DNA from: Alkalihalobacillus deserti | GTDB lineage: Bacteria; Bacillota; Bacilli; Bacillales; Bacillaceae_D | DNA: 64,000 bases | Reading direction: 5' to 3' | Assembly: GCF_020734105.1 (NCBI RefSeq) | Contig: NZ_JAJAFR010000002.1 | Location: forward strand, 473,196 to 537,195 | In this document: piece by piece, positions 18,519 to 28,439 of the stretch | Numbering within the stretch: the first letter of the stretch is position 1 | How the letters are laid out: the number at the start of each line of letters is the position of its first letter | Notes under the pieces: generated by a model | What the model saw: the letters and a program-made list of their open reading frames with translations, nothing else | What the model was told of the DNA's origin: nothing | Databases searched by the model: none | Program-made: the position numbers and the translations under genes

Positions 18519-19691
18519 ATGAATTTTGAACTAACGAAGGAACAAACGATGATCAGAGAAATGGTAAGGGACTTTGCTCAAAATGAAGTAGCACCAAATG
18601 CAGAACATGTAGATAAAACAGCTGAATTTCCGATTGAAACATTTAAAAAGATGGGGCAATTAGGTCTTTTAGGAATTCCTTTTTCTGAGGAGTATGGTGG
18701 TTCAGGTGGTGACACAATCTCTTATGCATTAGCAGTTGAAGAAATTGGGAGAGCATGTGGAAGCACAGGTTTAAGTTATGCAGCTGCAGTCTCTTTAGGA
18801 GCAAGCCCACTCTATTACTTTGGTTCAGAGGAACAGAAGCAAAAATATCTAGTTCCACTAGCATCTGGTGAGGCTTTAGGTTCGTTTGGTTTAACAGAAC
18901 CAAATGCCGGATCCGATGCTGGTGGAACGCAAACGAAAGCCTTTCTAGATGGTGATGAATATGTAATCAACGGGGAAAAATGTTGGATTACCAATGCGGG
19001 CTTTGCTAAGACTGTAATTGTAACCGCCGTCACTGGGAAGGATGAAAAAGGAAAAAATATCATTTCCGCATTAATCGTTCCAACTGGAACACCTGGATTT
19101 ACGATTACAAGTAATTATGACAAAATGGGCGTTCGTGGTTCTAATACATCGGAACTTGTTTTAGAAAATGTTCGAGTACCGAGGGAAAATCTATTAGGCG
19201 ATCCTCAAAAGGGATTTAAGCAATTTTTATATACACTAGACGGAGGTAGAATTTCTATTGCAGCATTAGCAGTAGGTATCGCTCAGGGAGCTTTTGATGC
19301 AGCACTTAAGTACTCAAAGGAGCGTAAGCAATTTGGTCAGCCTATCTCAAATTTTCAGGCAATCCAATTTAAGTTAGCAGATATGGCGATGGAAATCGAG
19401 TTAGCTCGTAATATGGTATTGAAAGCAGCATGGTTAAAAGACCAAGGTAAGAATTTCACGAAAGAAGGTGCGTACGCAAAACTTTTTGCATCTGAAATGG
19501 CTACGCGAGTTTGTAACCAATCGATTCAAATTCATGGTGGATATGGCTATATGAAAGAATATGGTGTTGAACGAATGTTACGTGATGCGAAGCTAATGGA
19601 AATTGGTGAAGGGACGTCTGAAATCCAAAGATTAGTTATTGCCCGTCAGCTAGGATGTGTAGAAAGAAACAAAGTAAAGGTCAAGGGTTAA
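18519..19691 (+). CDS. yngJ: acyl-CoA dehydrogenase (YngJ-like)
   Basis: FAD-dependent acyl-CoA dehydrogenase, 390 residues. Signatures: GLTEPNAGSDAGG (flavin and substrate contact), the QIHGGYGYMKEYGVER segment, and Glu364 in GEGTSEIQR, the position of the catalytic base in short- and medium-chain enzymes; isovaleryl-CoA dehydrogenases usually use a different Glu. By the order of the following genes it should feed an isovaleryl- or related branched acyl-CoA into leucine breakdown. AAGGGG precedes the ATG. First intact gene of a seven-gene operon. Confidence 0.85.
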   Translation: MNFELTKEQTMIREMVRDFAQNEVAPNAEHVDKTAEFPIETFKKMGQLGLLGIPFSEEYGGSGGDTISYALAVEEIGRACGSTGLSYAAAVSLGASPLYYFGSEEQKQKYLVPLASGEALGSFGLTEPNAGSDAGGTQTKAFLDGDEYVINGEKCWITNAGFAKTVIVTAVTGKDEKGKNIISALIVPTGTPGFTITSNYDKMGVRGSNTSELVLENVRVPRENLLGDPQKGFKQFLYTLDGGRISIAALAVGIAQGAFDAALKYSKERKQFGQPISNFQAIQFKLADMAMEIELARNMVLKAAWLKDQGKNFTKEGAYAKLFASEMATRVCNQSIQIHGGYGYMKEYGVERMLRDAKLMEIGEGTSEIQRLVIARQLGCVERNKVKVKG

Positions 19692-19737
19692 ACTCATTTA
19701 GTTGCTTTTAAATACTTCTATAAAGGAGGAATCTTGA

Positions 19738-21393
19738 TTGGCTGAAATGTTAAATATTACAGTTGGTAACTTATTGGAGCAGGTAGCTAAGCAACAACCT
19801 GACCATGAGGCAGTCGTTTATCCAGATCGAGGGTTACGTTATACGTACCAACAATTTGATGATCTTTGTAAAACCGTTGCGAAAGGATTTATGAGACTTG
19901 GCATTGACCGTGGTGAACATGTAGCGATATGGTCAACAAATCGTCCGGAATGGTTAACAACTCAATTTGCGACTGGGAAAATGGGAGCGGTATTAGTAAC
20001 GGTAAATACAAATTACCGAACATCTGAATTAGAGTATTTGTTAAAACAGTCAGATGCTACAACTTTAATTTTAATGGATTCATTCCGTGATGCATCTTAT
20101 ATTGATATGCTTTACGAGGTTGTACCGGAATTAAAGTCCTGCGAGCCAGGACAATTGCAATCTAAGAAGCTTCCATACTTGAAAAATATTATTTTTCTTG
20201 GGGAAGAAAGACATCCGGGAATGTTCATTTGGTCAGATCTTTTAAAAATGGCTGAATCTTTAAATGATGAAGAGCTTCAAGTGCGAATGAACAGTCTAGA
20301 ACCAGATGATGTCATTAATATGCAATATACTTCAGGTACAACAGGTTTCCCAAAAGGTGTTATGCTTACGCATAAAAACTTGACGAATAACGGTGTCAAT
20401 ATTGCAGAGTGTATGAACTTAACCTCAGTAGACCGCTTGTGTATTCCAGTGCCGTTCTTCCATTGTTTTGGATGTGTTCTAGGTACGATGGCATGCGTAA
20501 CAGTTGGTGCAACGATTGTTCCTGTACAAGAATTTGATTCACAAGAAGTTCTAAAAGCAGTTCAAAATGAGAAATGTACTGCGTTACATGGTGTACCAAC
20601 GATGTTTATTGCAGAACTGAATGATCCGGAGTTTGATCAGTATGACTTATCCTCTTTAAGAACAGGAATCATGGCGGGTTCGAATTGCCCGATTGAGGTG
20701 ATGAAAGCAGTTGTTCAACGTATGGGAGCTAGTGAGATTACAATAGCATATGGACAAACCGAATCATCCCCAGTTATTACACAAACTAGAGTGGATGATC
20801 CACTTGAAATAAGAGTTGAAACCGTAGGACGTGCATTACCAAATGTAGAAGCTAAAATTGTTGAACCAGGAACAAATGATGAAGTCCCAAGAGGCACTCA
20901 AGGTGAATTATGTACAAGAGGCTATCATGTTATGAAAGGATACTATAAAAATCCAGAAGCCACTGCTTCCATTTTAACACAAGATGGTTGGCTACATACA
21001 GGTGACCTTGCTGTTATGGATGAAAACGGATATTGCAGAATTACAGGTCGTTTAAAAGATATGATTATTCGTGGTGGGGAAAATGTTTATCCGAGAGAAA
21101 TTGAGGAGTTCTTGTATCAACATCCTAAAGTGCTAGATGTTCAGGTTGTGGGAGTGCCAGATGAGAAGTATGGTGAAGAAATTTCAGCTTGGATCATATT
21201 AAAAGAAGGAGAAACGGCAACTGCTAAAGAAATCTACAATTATTGCAACGGAAAAATTTCCCGATTTAAAATTCCGCGCTATATTGAGTTCGTCCATGCG
21301 TATCCGATGACTGCCTCGGGAAAAATCCAGAAATTCAAGTTAAAAGAAGTAGCTATTCAGCAATTTGACTTGTCAAAAACATCTCAGTCTTAA
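19738..21393 (+). CDS. yngI: acyl-CoA synthetase, AMP-forming (YngI-like)
   Basis: ANL-superfamily ligase of 551 residues. The phosphate-binding loop [14 protein letters not shown], the AYGQTESSP adenylation motif, [16 protein letters not shown] and the C-terminal catalytic lysine in [11 protein letters not shown] are all present. It activates a fatty or branched-chain acid with ATP and CoA, probably supplying the neighbouring dehydrogenase. The start is a TTG eight bases after AAAGGAGG. A strong hairpin follows the stop, inside the operon. Confidence 0.88.
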   Translation: MAEMLNITVGNLLEQVAKQQPDHEAVVYPDRGLRYTYQQFDDLCKTVAKGFMRLGIDRGEHVAIWSTNRPEWLTTQFATGKMGAVLVTVNTNYRTSELEYLLKQSDATTLILMDSFRDASYIDMLYEVVPELKSCEPGQLQSKKLPYLKNIIFLGEERHPGMFIWSDLLKMAESLNDEELQVRMNSLEPDDVINMQYTSGTTGFPKGVMLTHKNLTNNGVNIAECMNLTSVDRLCIPVPFFHCFGCVLGTMACVTVGATIVPVQEFDSQEVLKAVQNEKCTALHGVPTMFIAELNDPEFDQYDLSSLRTGIMAGSNCPIEVMKAVVQRMGASEITIAYGQTESSPVITQTRVDDPLEIRVETVGRALPNVEAKIVEPGTNDEVPRGTQGELCTRGYHVMKGYYKNPEATASILTQDGWLHTGDLAVMDENGYCRITGRLKDMIIRGGENVYPREIEEFLYQHPKVLDVQVVGVPDEKYGEEISAWIILKEGETATAKEIYNYCNGKISRFKIPRYIEFVHAYPMTASGKIQKFKLKEVAIQQFDLSKTSQS

Positions 21394-21425
21394 AGTGAAT
21401 GTAGGCGCAATCAAAGTTAAAAAAA

Positions 21426-21448
21426 CCAAGGGTTTCCTAAACCCTTGG
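21426..21448 (+). terminator. intra-operon hairpin
   Basis: CCAAGGGTTT / AAACCCTTGG perfect 10-bp stem with a 3-base loop. There is no T run on the plus strand, so it may set mRNA stability or partial termination between the ligase gene and the carboxylase genes rather than end the operon. Confidence 0.55.
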
Positions 21449-21529
21449 AACTTATTTCTAGCAACTTTCTATATAACATCTTTCATTCTTAGTCTTAGAA
21501 ATAAATAAAAATTTAAAGAGGTGAGGTTG

Positions 21530-22882
21530 TTGTTTAAAAAAGTTCTAATTGCTAACCGGGGTGAAATTGCCGCTCGTATCATTCGTACATGTGAAAAAAT
21601 GGGTATTTCAACTGTTGCTATTTATTCAGAAGCTGATGCTGAATCGCAACATGTAAAAATGGCAAGTGAATCGTACTTAGTTGGAAAGCCTCGTGTAAAT
21701 GAGAGTTATCTAAACATTGATAAAATCTTAAAAGTTGCTCAAGAAACGGGAGTAGATGCTATTCATCCAGGTTATGGATTATTATCAGAAAACACAACTT
21801 TTGCAACTCGGTGTGAAGAAGTTGGAATCACGTTTATCGGGCCTAAACCTGAGGTGATAGCTCGAATGGGAAGTAAGATTGAATCTAGGAAAGCAATGGC
21901 GGAAGCGGGCGTACCGATTGTTCCAGGGATTTCCAGGTCGCTAACTGATGTGGAAGAAGCAGTTGAAGTGACTAAAGAGATAAAATTTCCTGTTATGTTA
22001 AAGGCTTCAGCTGGTGGTGGTGGAATAGGGATGCAAATTGTGAACGACGAAGAGGAACTACGGAAAGCCTACGAAGGCAATCAAAGACGGGCTACCGATT
22101 TCTTTGGTGATGGAGCTATGTATATAGAGAAGTACGTAGAAAATCCTCGGCATATTGAAATTCAACTATTAGCTGACAATTATGGTAATACCATTTATTT
22201 ATGGGAGCGAGATTGCTCTGTTCAACGACGTCATCAAAAAGTGGTCGAAGAAGCACCTTCTTCATTTTTAGATGAAGAGACTCGGACCAAAATGGGTGAA
22301 GCAGCAGTAAAAGCTGCTAAGTCATTAGAGTATTCTAATGCAGGTACAATTGAATTTCTTGTTGATGAACAAAAGAATTTTTATTTTCTAGAAATGAACA
22401 CTAGATTACAAGTAGAACATCCGGTAACAGAAGAAATTACAGGAATTGATTTGGTGGAAGAACAACTTAAGATTGCTGCTGGAGAAAGCTTGCAACTCAC
22501 TCAAAAAGAGGTAAAACGAGAAGGTCATGCAATTGAAGTACGTATCTACGCAGAAGATCCAAAAACATTCTTTCCATCACCTGGAAAAATTACAGCTTTT
22601 CAATTATCAGAGAAGCCTTTTGTTAGGAATGAATGTGCAGTGAGCGGTGGCTCAGTTGTTACACCATACTATGATCCAATGATTTCAAAATTAATTGTTA
22701 CCGGGCAAGACCGTGAAGAAGCAATTGAATATATGTTATTGGCATTAAATGAATATAAAATTGAAGGAATTAAAACGAATATTCCTATGCTAAAAGAAGT
22801 AATCGGTCATGAAGTATTTAAAAAAGGAGAAGCAACTACAAGTTTCGTAGCCAATTACTTACAAAAGAAATCAGTGAAATAA
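21530..22882 (+). CDS. yngHA: biotin carboxylase subunit of an acyl-CoA carboxylase (YngHA-like)
   Basis: Biotin carboxylase, 450 residues: KVLIANRGEIA N-terminal domain, ATP-grasp glycine loop KASAGGGGIGMQ, and FLEMNTRLQVEHPVTEE with catalytic acids and arginine. It carboxylates biotin on the small carrier protein encoded next. The TTG at 21530 fits the family's MFKKVLIANRG start and lies six bases after GAGGTG; three further in-frame codons upstream overlap that site. With the carboxyltransferase at the operon end it forms a methylcrotonyl-CoA (or propionyl-CoA) carboxylase. Confidence 0.88.
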   Translation: MFKKVLIANRGEIAARIIRTCEKMGISTVAIYSEADAESQHVKMASESYLVGKPRVNESYLNIDKILKVAQETGVDAIHPGYGLLSENTTFATRCEEVGITFIGPKPEVIARMGSKIESRKAMAEAGVPIVPGISRSLTDVEEAVEVTKEIKFPVMLKASAGGGGIGMQIVNDEEELRKAYEGNQRRATDFFGDGAMYIEKYVENPRHIEIQLLADNYGNTIYLWERDCSVQRRHQKVVEEAPSSFLDEETRTKMGEAAVKAAKSLEYSNAGTIEFLVDEQKNFYFLEMNTRLQVEHPVTEEITGIDLVEEQLKIAAGESLQLTQKEVKREGHAIEVRIYAEDPKTFFPSPGKITAFQLSEKPFVRNECAVSGGSVVTPYYDPMISKLIVTGQDREEAIEYMLLALNEYKIEGIKTNIPMLKEVIGHEVFKKGEATTSFVANYLQKKSVK

Positions 22883-22910
22883 CTATAAAGAATAGAGGAG
22901 GAGTTTTAAA

Positions 22911-23123
22911 ATGGGTCAAGTTATTACAAATATGGCAGGTAATTTATGGAAAGTGCTCGTAAAAGAAGGAGATCGAGTGGAGGAAGGTCAAGAAGTGGTC
23001 ATCTTAGAATCAATGAAAATGGAGATTCCGATAGTAGCTGAAACAAGCGGAACGGTGACGGAATTAAAGAAACAAGAAGGTGACTTTGTAGATGAAGGGG
23101 AAGTGCTCCTTGAATTAGAATAG
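22911..23123 (+). CDS. yngHB: biotin carboxyl carrier protein (YngHB-like)
   Basis: A 70-residue stand-alone biotinyl domain with the ESMKMEIP motif; Lys36 is the biotinylation site. The domain is complete from strand 1 to the C-terminal VLLELE. Clear ribosome site AGAGGAGG. Carrying the carrier as a separate 70-residue protein, not fused to the carboxylase, is the Bacillus yng arrangement. Confidence 0.92.
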   Translation: MGQVITNMAGNLWKVLVKEGDRVEEGQEVVILESMKMEIPIVAETSGTVTELKKQEGDFVDEGEVLLELE

Positions 23124-23173
23124 AGAACGCCTCTATACGGTGATAGATTCTAAAAAGGCAGGAGGGATGTCAG

Positions 23174-24085
23174 ATGAATTTTCCGATTCAAGCAACCATA
23201 AAGGAAGTGGGTCCACGTGATGGTCTCCAAAATGAGCAATGTTTTATCTCGACAGAAGATAAAATTAGTTGGATCAATCAATTATCGAAAACTGGACTAA
23301 ATTATATTGAAATTAGTTCCTTTGTAAATCCTAAATGGATTCCAGTGTTATCAGATGCTTTAGAAGTGGCAAACGGAATAAATCGTAATGACGGTGTGAC
23401 CTACTCTGCATTAGTACCTAACCAAAAAGGGTTAGTGCGAGCGCTCGAAGCGAAGGTTGATGAAGTATCAGTCTTCATGTCTGCAAGTGAAACACACAAC
23501 AAAAAGAATATTAATAAGACCATTGAAGAAACGCTTCCTGTTTTAAGGAATGTGATTGAAGAAGCAATAAAGTCTGGAAAAACAACGAGAGGATATATTT
23601 CAACTGTGTTTGGTTGTCCGTATGAAAAGGTTGTTGATGTTAAGAATGTTGTGAGAATAGCAGAAACCCTTTTTGAAATGGGTATTGATGAATTATCACT
23701 CGGAGATACGATTGGAGTGGCCAACCCCATTCAAGTTCAAGCTGTTTTAACAGTATTGCTCAAGAGGTTTCCAGCCAATAAATTAGCGATGCACTTTCAT
23801 GATACGAGAGGAACAGCATTGGCTAATGTAGTGGCGTCACTTGATATGGGGATATCGACTTTTGATAGCTCAATCGGTGGGTTAGGAGGATGCCCATATG
23901 CGCCAGGGGCATCAGGGAATCTAGCAACAGATGATTTACTGTATATGCTTGATGGTATGGGCATTCAAACAGGAGTTAATCAGGATAGGATCCTCTTAGC
24001 TGCCAAGTTTATTGAAGAAAAGATTGGGCGACCTCTTACTAGTCATAACTTGCAAACCTTAGCAGCAAAAAGCTGCTCAACATAG
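23174..24085 (+). CDS. yngG: hydroxymethylglutaryl-CoA lyase (YngG-like)
   Basis: TIM-barrel lyase of 303 residues converting 3-hydroxy-3-methylglutaryl-CoA to acetoacetate and acetyl-CoA. VGPRDGLQNE binds metal and substrate, MHFHDTRGTAL supplies the histidines, and GLGGCPYAPGASGN is the family signature with the reactive cysteine. GCAGGAGGGATG precedes the ATG. The product acetoacetate is the substrate of the scoAB-encoded transferase 8 kb upstream. Confidence 0.92.
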   Translation: MNFPIQATIKEVGPRDGLQNEQCFISTEDKISWINQLSKTGLNYIEISSFVNPKWIPVLSDALEVANGINRNDGVTYSALVPNQKGLVRALEAKVDEVSVFMSASETHNKKNINKTIEETLPVLRNVIEEAIKSGKTTRGYISTVFGCPYEKVVDVKNVVRIAETLFEMGIDELSLGDTIGVANPIQVQAVLTVLLKRFPANKLAMHFHDTRGTALANVVASLDMGISTFDSSIGGLGGCPYAPGASGNLATDDLLYMLDGMGIQTGVNQDRILLAAKFIEEKIGRPLTSHNLQTLAAKSCST

Positions 24086-24121
24086 TATTCTCTTAAATTC
24101 CTTTGTGAGGAGGTTGGTTAC

Positions 24122-24904
24122 TTGACCAATCAAGTTCTTTATTCAAAAAGTGAGGAAGGAATTGCTACAGTGACGTTAAATCGTCCAGAAGCAGCTAATG
24201 CGTTATCCTTACAAATGCTGTATGAATTACATGAAGTCCTTCACGAAATAAAGTTTGATCCGTCTGTGCGATGTGTCATCATTACTGCTGCAGGAGAGAA
24301 GGTCTTTTGTGCGGGAGCAGATCTAAAGGAACGAAGCGAGATGGATCTTGATCAAGTACGTAAGACGGTCTCTTTAATTCGCTCGAATATCAATGATGTA
24401 GAATCCTTACCTCAGCCTGTAATTTGCGCTTTAAATGGAAGTGCTTTAGGAGGTGGCCTTGAGCTTGCATTAGCTTGTGACATTCGCGTTGCAGCGGAAA
24501 GAAGTAAGTTAGGTCTAACAGAAACATCACTTGCCATCATTCCAGGAGCAGGTGGAACACAACGTTTGCCTAGATTAATTGGCAAAGGTAGAGCGAAAGA
24601 AATGATTTTTACGGCTAAGCGTATTGATGCATATGAAGCTGAAAAGATTGGTTTAGTAGAATATGCTGTTCCAACAGAAGAAGTGATCGAAAAGTCGAAT
24701 GAAATAGCTAAGCTGATTTCCAAGAATGGCCCAGTTGCGTTAAGGCAATCAAAAATCGCCATTGATAAGGGAATAGAAGTTGATTTAAATACGGGTCTAG
24801 CGATTGAACAAAATGCATACGAAATAACGATACCCACTAAAGACCGTAGGGAAGGGTTACAAGCGTTTAAAGAAAAACGTTTACCGTTATATAAGGGGGA
24901 GTGA
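24122..24904 (+). CDS. yngF: enoyl-CoA hydratase, probable methylglutaconyl-CoA hydratase (YngF-like)
   Basis: Crotonase-fold enzyme, 260 residues. The oxyanion motif is CAGADLKE, the second is ALNGSALGGGLELALACD, and the catalytic glutamates are expected in LGLTETSLAIIPGAGGT. It should hydrate 3-methylglutaconyl-CoA to HMG-CoA in this operon context. The start is a TTG eight bases after GAGGAGG. The stop overlaps a GTG of the next frame, but the next gene probably starts further on. Confidence 0.88.
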   Translation: MTNQVLYSKSEEGIATVTLNRPEAANALSLQMLYELHEVLHEIKFDPSVRCVIITAAGEKVFCAGADLKERSEMDLDQVRKTVSLIRSNINDVESLPQPVICALNGSALGGGLELALACDIRVAAERSKLGLTETSLAIIPGAGGTQRLPRLIGKGRAKEMIFTAKRIDAYEAEKIGLVEYAVPTEEVIEKSNEIAKLISKNGPVALRQSKIAIDKGIEVDLNTGLAIEQNAYEITIPTKDRREGLQAFKEKRLPLYKGE

Positions 24905-24951
24905 TACATATGACAACGGATATAAATCATCAACAGAAGGAGGCAAAAGCG

Positions 24952-26481
24952 ATGCCGTCAGGAAATGAATTGAAAGATAAAATAGAACAGATCGAAAAAG
25001 GGGGGGCACCCAAATATCACGCAAGCAATGCTGAAAAAGGAAAGCTATTTGTCCGAGAACGATTAGAACTTTTATTTGATGAAGGTATGGAATTTGAGGA
25101 TGGAATGTTGGCTAACTGTATGGCAGAGAATCTTCCTGCAGATGGCGTTGTGACAGGAGTTGGTAAAATTAATGGTCAAACTGTTTGTGTGATGGCGAAT
25201 GATTCGACTATTAAAGCTGGGTCATGGGGAGCGCGTACGGTTGAAAAAATTATCCGCATTCAAGAAACCGCTGAAAAATTAAATGTACCTATGCTTTATT
25301 TAGTAGATTCAGCAGGAGCAAGAATTACAGATCAAGTGGAAATGTTTCCTGGAAGACGTGGAGCGGGACGTATCTTTTATAACCAAGTAAAGCTTTCAGG
25401 AAGAATTCCACAAGTATGTTTGTTATTTGGACCATCTGCTGCTGGCGGAGCTTATATACCTGCTTTTTGTGATACGGTTATTATGGTTGATGGAAACGCA
25501 TCTATGTATCTCGGTTCTCCAAGGATGGCTGAAATGGTAATTGGTGAGAAAGTAACATTAGAAGAAATGGGTGGTGCTCGTATGCATTGCTCCGTCTCAG
25601 GGTGTGGTGATATTCTCGCTAAAACAGAACAAGAGGCTATAGAACTAGCGCGGAATTATTTGACTTACTTCCCTGCTAATTATAAAGGGAAGACCCCGGT
25701 TCAAGAAGCAATCGAGCCTAAAACGTTAGAAAAATCTATTGAAGAAGTTATCCCAGAAAATCAAAATGCCCCTTTTAATATGCATGATTTAATTGAGCGT
25801 GTAATAGATGAAGATTCATTTTTTGAGATTAAAAAACTATTCGCCCCTGAATTGATTACAGGTTTCGCCAGACTCAATGGTCAAACAATTGGTATTATAG
25901 CAAATCAGCCAAGAATGAAAGGCGGGGTATTATTTCATGATTCAGCTGATAAAGCGGCGAAATTTATTTCATTATGCGACGCATACCATATTCCTCTAGT
26001 ATTCTTAGCTGATATTCCAGGCTTTATGATTGGTTCTAAAGTTGAGCGAGCTGGAATCATTCGACATGGAGCGAAAATGATCTCTGCCATGGCTGAGGCA
26101 AGTGTTCCAAAGATTTCAATTATTGTCCGTAAAGCCTATGGAGCAGGTCTTTATGCCATGGCTGGTCCAGCATTTGAACCGGATTGCTGCTTAGCATTAC
26201 CTAGTGCGCAAATAGCTGTAATGGGACCAGAGGCCGCTGTTAATGCCGTTTACGCTAAAAAAATAGCTGAACTCCCTGAAGAAGAAAGAGCCGCGTTTAT
26301 TGAAGAAAAACGTGAAGAATATAAGGAAAACATCGATATTTATCGTTTGGTATCTGAGATGGTTATCGATGGAATCGTACCGGGTAATTCATTGCGAGCT
26401 GAACTCTCAAAACGTATCCCAGCTTATATGTCTAAATATGTAGTATTCTCTGAACGCAAGCATCCAGTCTACCCAGTTTAA
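24952..26481 (+). CDS. yngE: acyl-CoA carboxylase carboxyltransferase subunit (YngE-like)
   Basis: Carboxyltransferase of the propionyl-/methylcrotonyl-CoA carboxylase beta family, 509 residues. The N-terminal half has GKLFVRERLELLFD and the acyl-CoA-binding SAGARI, FGPSAAGGAYIPAF; the C-terminal half has FLADIPGFMIG and RKAYGAGLYAM, the paired oxyanion-hole regions. With the biotin carboxylase and carrier it carboxylates the branched acyl-CoA. The ATG at 24952 has AGAAGGAGG eight bases upstream; an ATG at 24910 also has a ribosome site and would add 14 residues. Confidence 0.88.
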   Translation: MPSGNELKDKIEQIEKGGAPKYHASNAEKGKLFVRERLELLFDEGMEFEDGMLANCMAENLPADGVVTGVGKINGQTVCVMANDSTIKAGSWGARTVEKIIRIQETAEKLNVPMLYLVDSAGARITDQVEMFPGRRGAGRIFYNQVKLSGRIPQVCLLFGPSAAGGAYIPAFCDTVIMVDGNASMYLGSPRMAEMVIGEKVTLEEMGGARMHCSVSGCGDILAKTEQEAIELARNYLTYFPANYKGKTPVQEAIEPKTLEKSIEEVIPENQNAPFNMHDLIERVIDEDSFFEIKKLFAPELITGFARLNGQTIGIIANQPRMKGGVLFHDSADKAAKFISLCDAYHIPLVFLADIPGFMIGSKVERAGIIRHGAKMISAMAEASVPKISIIVRKAYGAGLYAMAGPAFEPDCCLALPSAQIAVMGPEAAVNAVYAKKIAELPEEERAAFIEEKREEYKENIDIYRLVSEMVIDGIVPGNSLRAELSKRIPAYMSKYVVFSERKHPVYPV

Positions 26482-26492
26482 AATTCTAAATC

Positions 26493-26530
26493 AAGTATGA
26501 GCCAGCAATTATTGCTGGCTACATACTTTT
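26493..26530 (+). terminator. operon terminator
   Basis: Long stem AAGTATG-AGCCAGCAAT / ATTGCTGGCT-a-CATACTT closed by one base, ending CTTTTC, right after the last yng gene. Confidence 0.8.
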
Positions 26531-26598
26531 CATTAAGAGCAATTCTGCTTAGGAGATCGTCAAATTAGATTTGTTACTAGCGAGGGAGGAATCAGAGA

Positions 26599-26982
26599 AT
26601 GTCAAATAAAGCTGTATGGTACCCGAGTCCAATGGATGAAGAAGCTTGGCTTTGATCATTATGAGAGCTTTATGAAGGCTTCAACAGACGTCGCGTGGTT
26701 TTGGGGACGCAGAGAATCCATTGGTATAAAGATTATGAGAAAACGATTTATCAAAAGGAATCCAGTGGCCATCTTGGTATGTTGGCGGTGAGTTAAATGC
26801 TACTTACAACTCAGTGGAGAAATGGGCCCAAAATAGCCATACAGCATCACAAGAGGCATTGATTTGGGAAAGTGAAGACGGGACTGTTACATCATATATA
26901 TCAACTGGACGAAGAAATTTCACGAATTGCGAGTGGATTAAAAGAAAATGGCTTAAATAAAGGTGATATTATTGCTGTCTAA
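26599..26982 (+). pseudogene. acetyl/acetoacetyl-CoA synthetase-like gene, decayed 5' portion
   Basis: A good ribosome site (GAGGGAGGA) and start read MSNKAVWYPSPMDEE, then several frames give KKLGFDHYESFMKAS, WPSWYVGGELNATYNS, VEKWAQNSHTASQEALIWESEDG and LKENGLNKGDIIAV, the N-terminal part of an acyl-CoA synthetase. Internal frameshifts and a stop near 26656 break it, and everything after IIAV (ATP-binding motifs onward) is lost. Confidence 0.65.
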
Positions 26983-27049
26983 ACGTGTTGAACTTGCACT
27001 TAAGAAAAGTGGAGTGTCTACACACGTTCATGAGAACTTGCAGGAAGCT

Positions 27050-27440
27050 ATTTCAGCATTCAAATGGGGGACCTGGCTCATATTTTCTGTACCACCTGCT
27101 ACTGCCAACTTTGAATCACCAACCATAATAGATTGAGCAGCATTTACGATTGCCTGCAACCCTGATCCACAAAGACGATTAACTGTTAACCCAGGAACAT
27201 GTTCAGAAATACCCGATTTCAATCCTACATGACGCCCCATGTAGATTGCATCTGAACTAGATTGAATGAATTCCCAATGACGACATTGTCAATTTCTCCT
27301 GCCTCAACTCCTGAACGAGTTAAGGCTTCTTTTGTTGCATGAACACTAAGATCAATCGCAGATACATCTCGGAAAGATCCTCCGAATTCCGTAAAAGCGG
27401 TTCTAGCTCCATCTATTAATACAATTTCTTCTTTTTTCAA
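27050..27440 (-). pseudogene. thiolase gene fragment, frameshifted and 3' truncated
   Basis: The minus strand starts MKKEEIVLIDGARTAFTEFG and, after a one-base loss near 27247, continues GRHVGLKSGIS and the active-site block NRLCGSGLQAIVNAAQS with the nucleophile Cys, then GGTENMSQVPHL, where homology stops. The C-terminal two thirds with the catalytic His and second Cys are absent. It faces the broken synthetase gene, the two ends meeting near 27000. Confidence 0.75.
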
Positions 27441-27735
27441 TGAATGATTCCTCCTTGTACGATGTATGACGAACAGTTAAAAAATTAAAAATATTATGTT
27501 TTCATTTTAATAAACTTAACCGATTATAACTAGGTTGCTAAGCCACAAATTATCCTCTAATTATAGTGGGGATTTTGTCTCTTACAAACAAAAGTGTTGA
27601 TATATCTATACATTCAAGATTATTTTTAGGGATAATTTGTATTTTGGAACCAATAAAACGATACAATACCTTACGTTATAGCTGTGGCGATCCTCACTTT
27701 CCCTTGGATTTTAAAAAAACTTCTCAAAAAGATGA

Positions 27736-28088
27736 CCATTTATTACATAGTCATTTCCCGTTTACTTTTGCTTCCTTATTCATTAAGTACTCCAAACGTT
27801 GTGGGATTGTCAAAATTAGTCTAACTTCAGTATCAGAAAGGTCAAAACCTGTTAAATCTGCTATTTTCTCAATAAACCTCTAAAGTTCATTCATTTCTTT
27901 TGAATTTATAATCCTATTAATTTGTTTTAAATACAGACTACTGTATAAGCCTACAACTCTATGACAGAACATTGTCATACTCGGCTGAAACTCCACACGA
28001 ATAAAGTAAATCCTCTGCTGCTGTTTGATGATACATTTTCTTGAATCCATTGGGTGTCTGATAATCGATTGTAGTCTGAATTGCATTA
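27736..28088 (-). pseudogene. unrecognised protein gene, decayed
   Basis: Minus-strand segments read like one helical protein: DYQTPNGFKKMYHQTAAED, then after a frame change CHRVVGLYSSLYLKQINRI and NSKEMNEL, a TAG at 27880-27882, and in the same frame IEKIADLTGFDLSDTEVRL and LTIPQRLEYLMNKEAK. I do not know the family. It ends just where group II intron sequence begins. Confidence 0.35.
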
Positions 28089-28375
28089 TCGATCAATCGA
28101 GTAGGAGGGGGTGATTAACCCCCGACCTCTCACACCACCGTACGTACGGGTCCGTATATGGCGGTTCAATAAGTTAAGTGTGTTTAGAATATATTGAGGA
28201 ATATAGTCGGGTTAGGTTAAGCAACCCAACTCGTTCAAGAAGTTTATTTGGAATAGTTGTGTGTAGAATGAAGCTGTTAGATATGTGCAAGTATCCTTTT
28301 CTTGTGTTTGCCCACTCCCAAGCCTTTTGCTTGGGGATTTTTAATTTCATCAGACTTTTAAAGCGAGTACTTACC
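28089..28375 (-). mobile_element. group II intron remnant (3' end of maturase ORF plus 3' RNA domains)
   Basis: On the minus strand 28375-28174 encodes a maturase tail: KIPKQKAWEWANTRKGYLHI, then SNSFILHTTIPNKLLERVG and a stop. Downstream the RNA-domain-like sequence CCGTACGTACGGTGG...GAGAGGTCGGGGG with a second GGGGGTTAATCACCCCC hairpin matches the usual 3' end of Bacillus group II introns. The reverse-transcriptase core and 5' domains are missing, so it is immobile. Confidence 0.65.
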
Positions 28376-28439
28376 TAACATCTTATAAACCGTTCCATAT
28401 TAGTACTCTGTGCGATTAAAGAAAGGTTTAACTGCTTTA

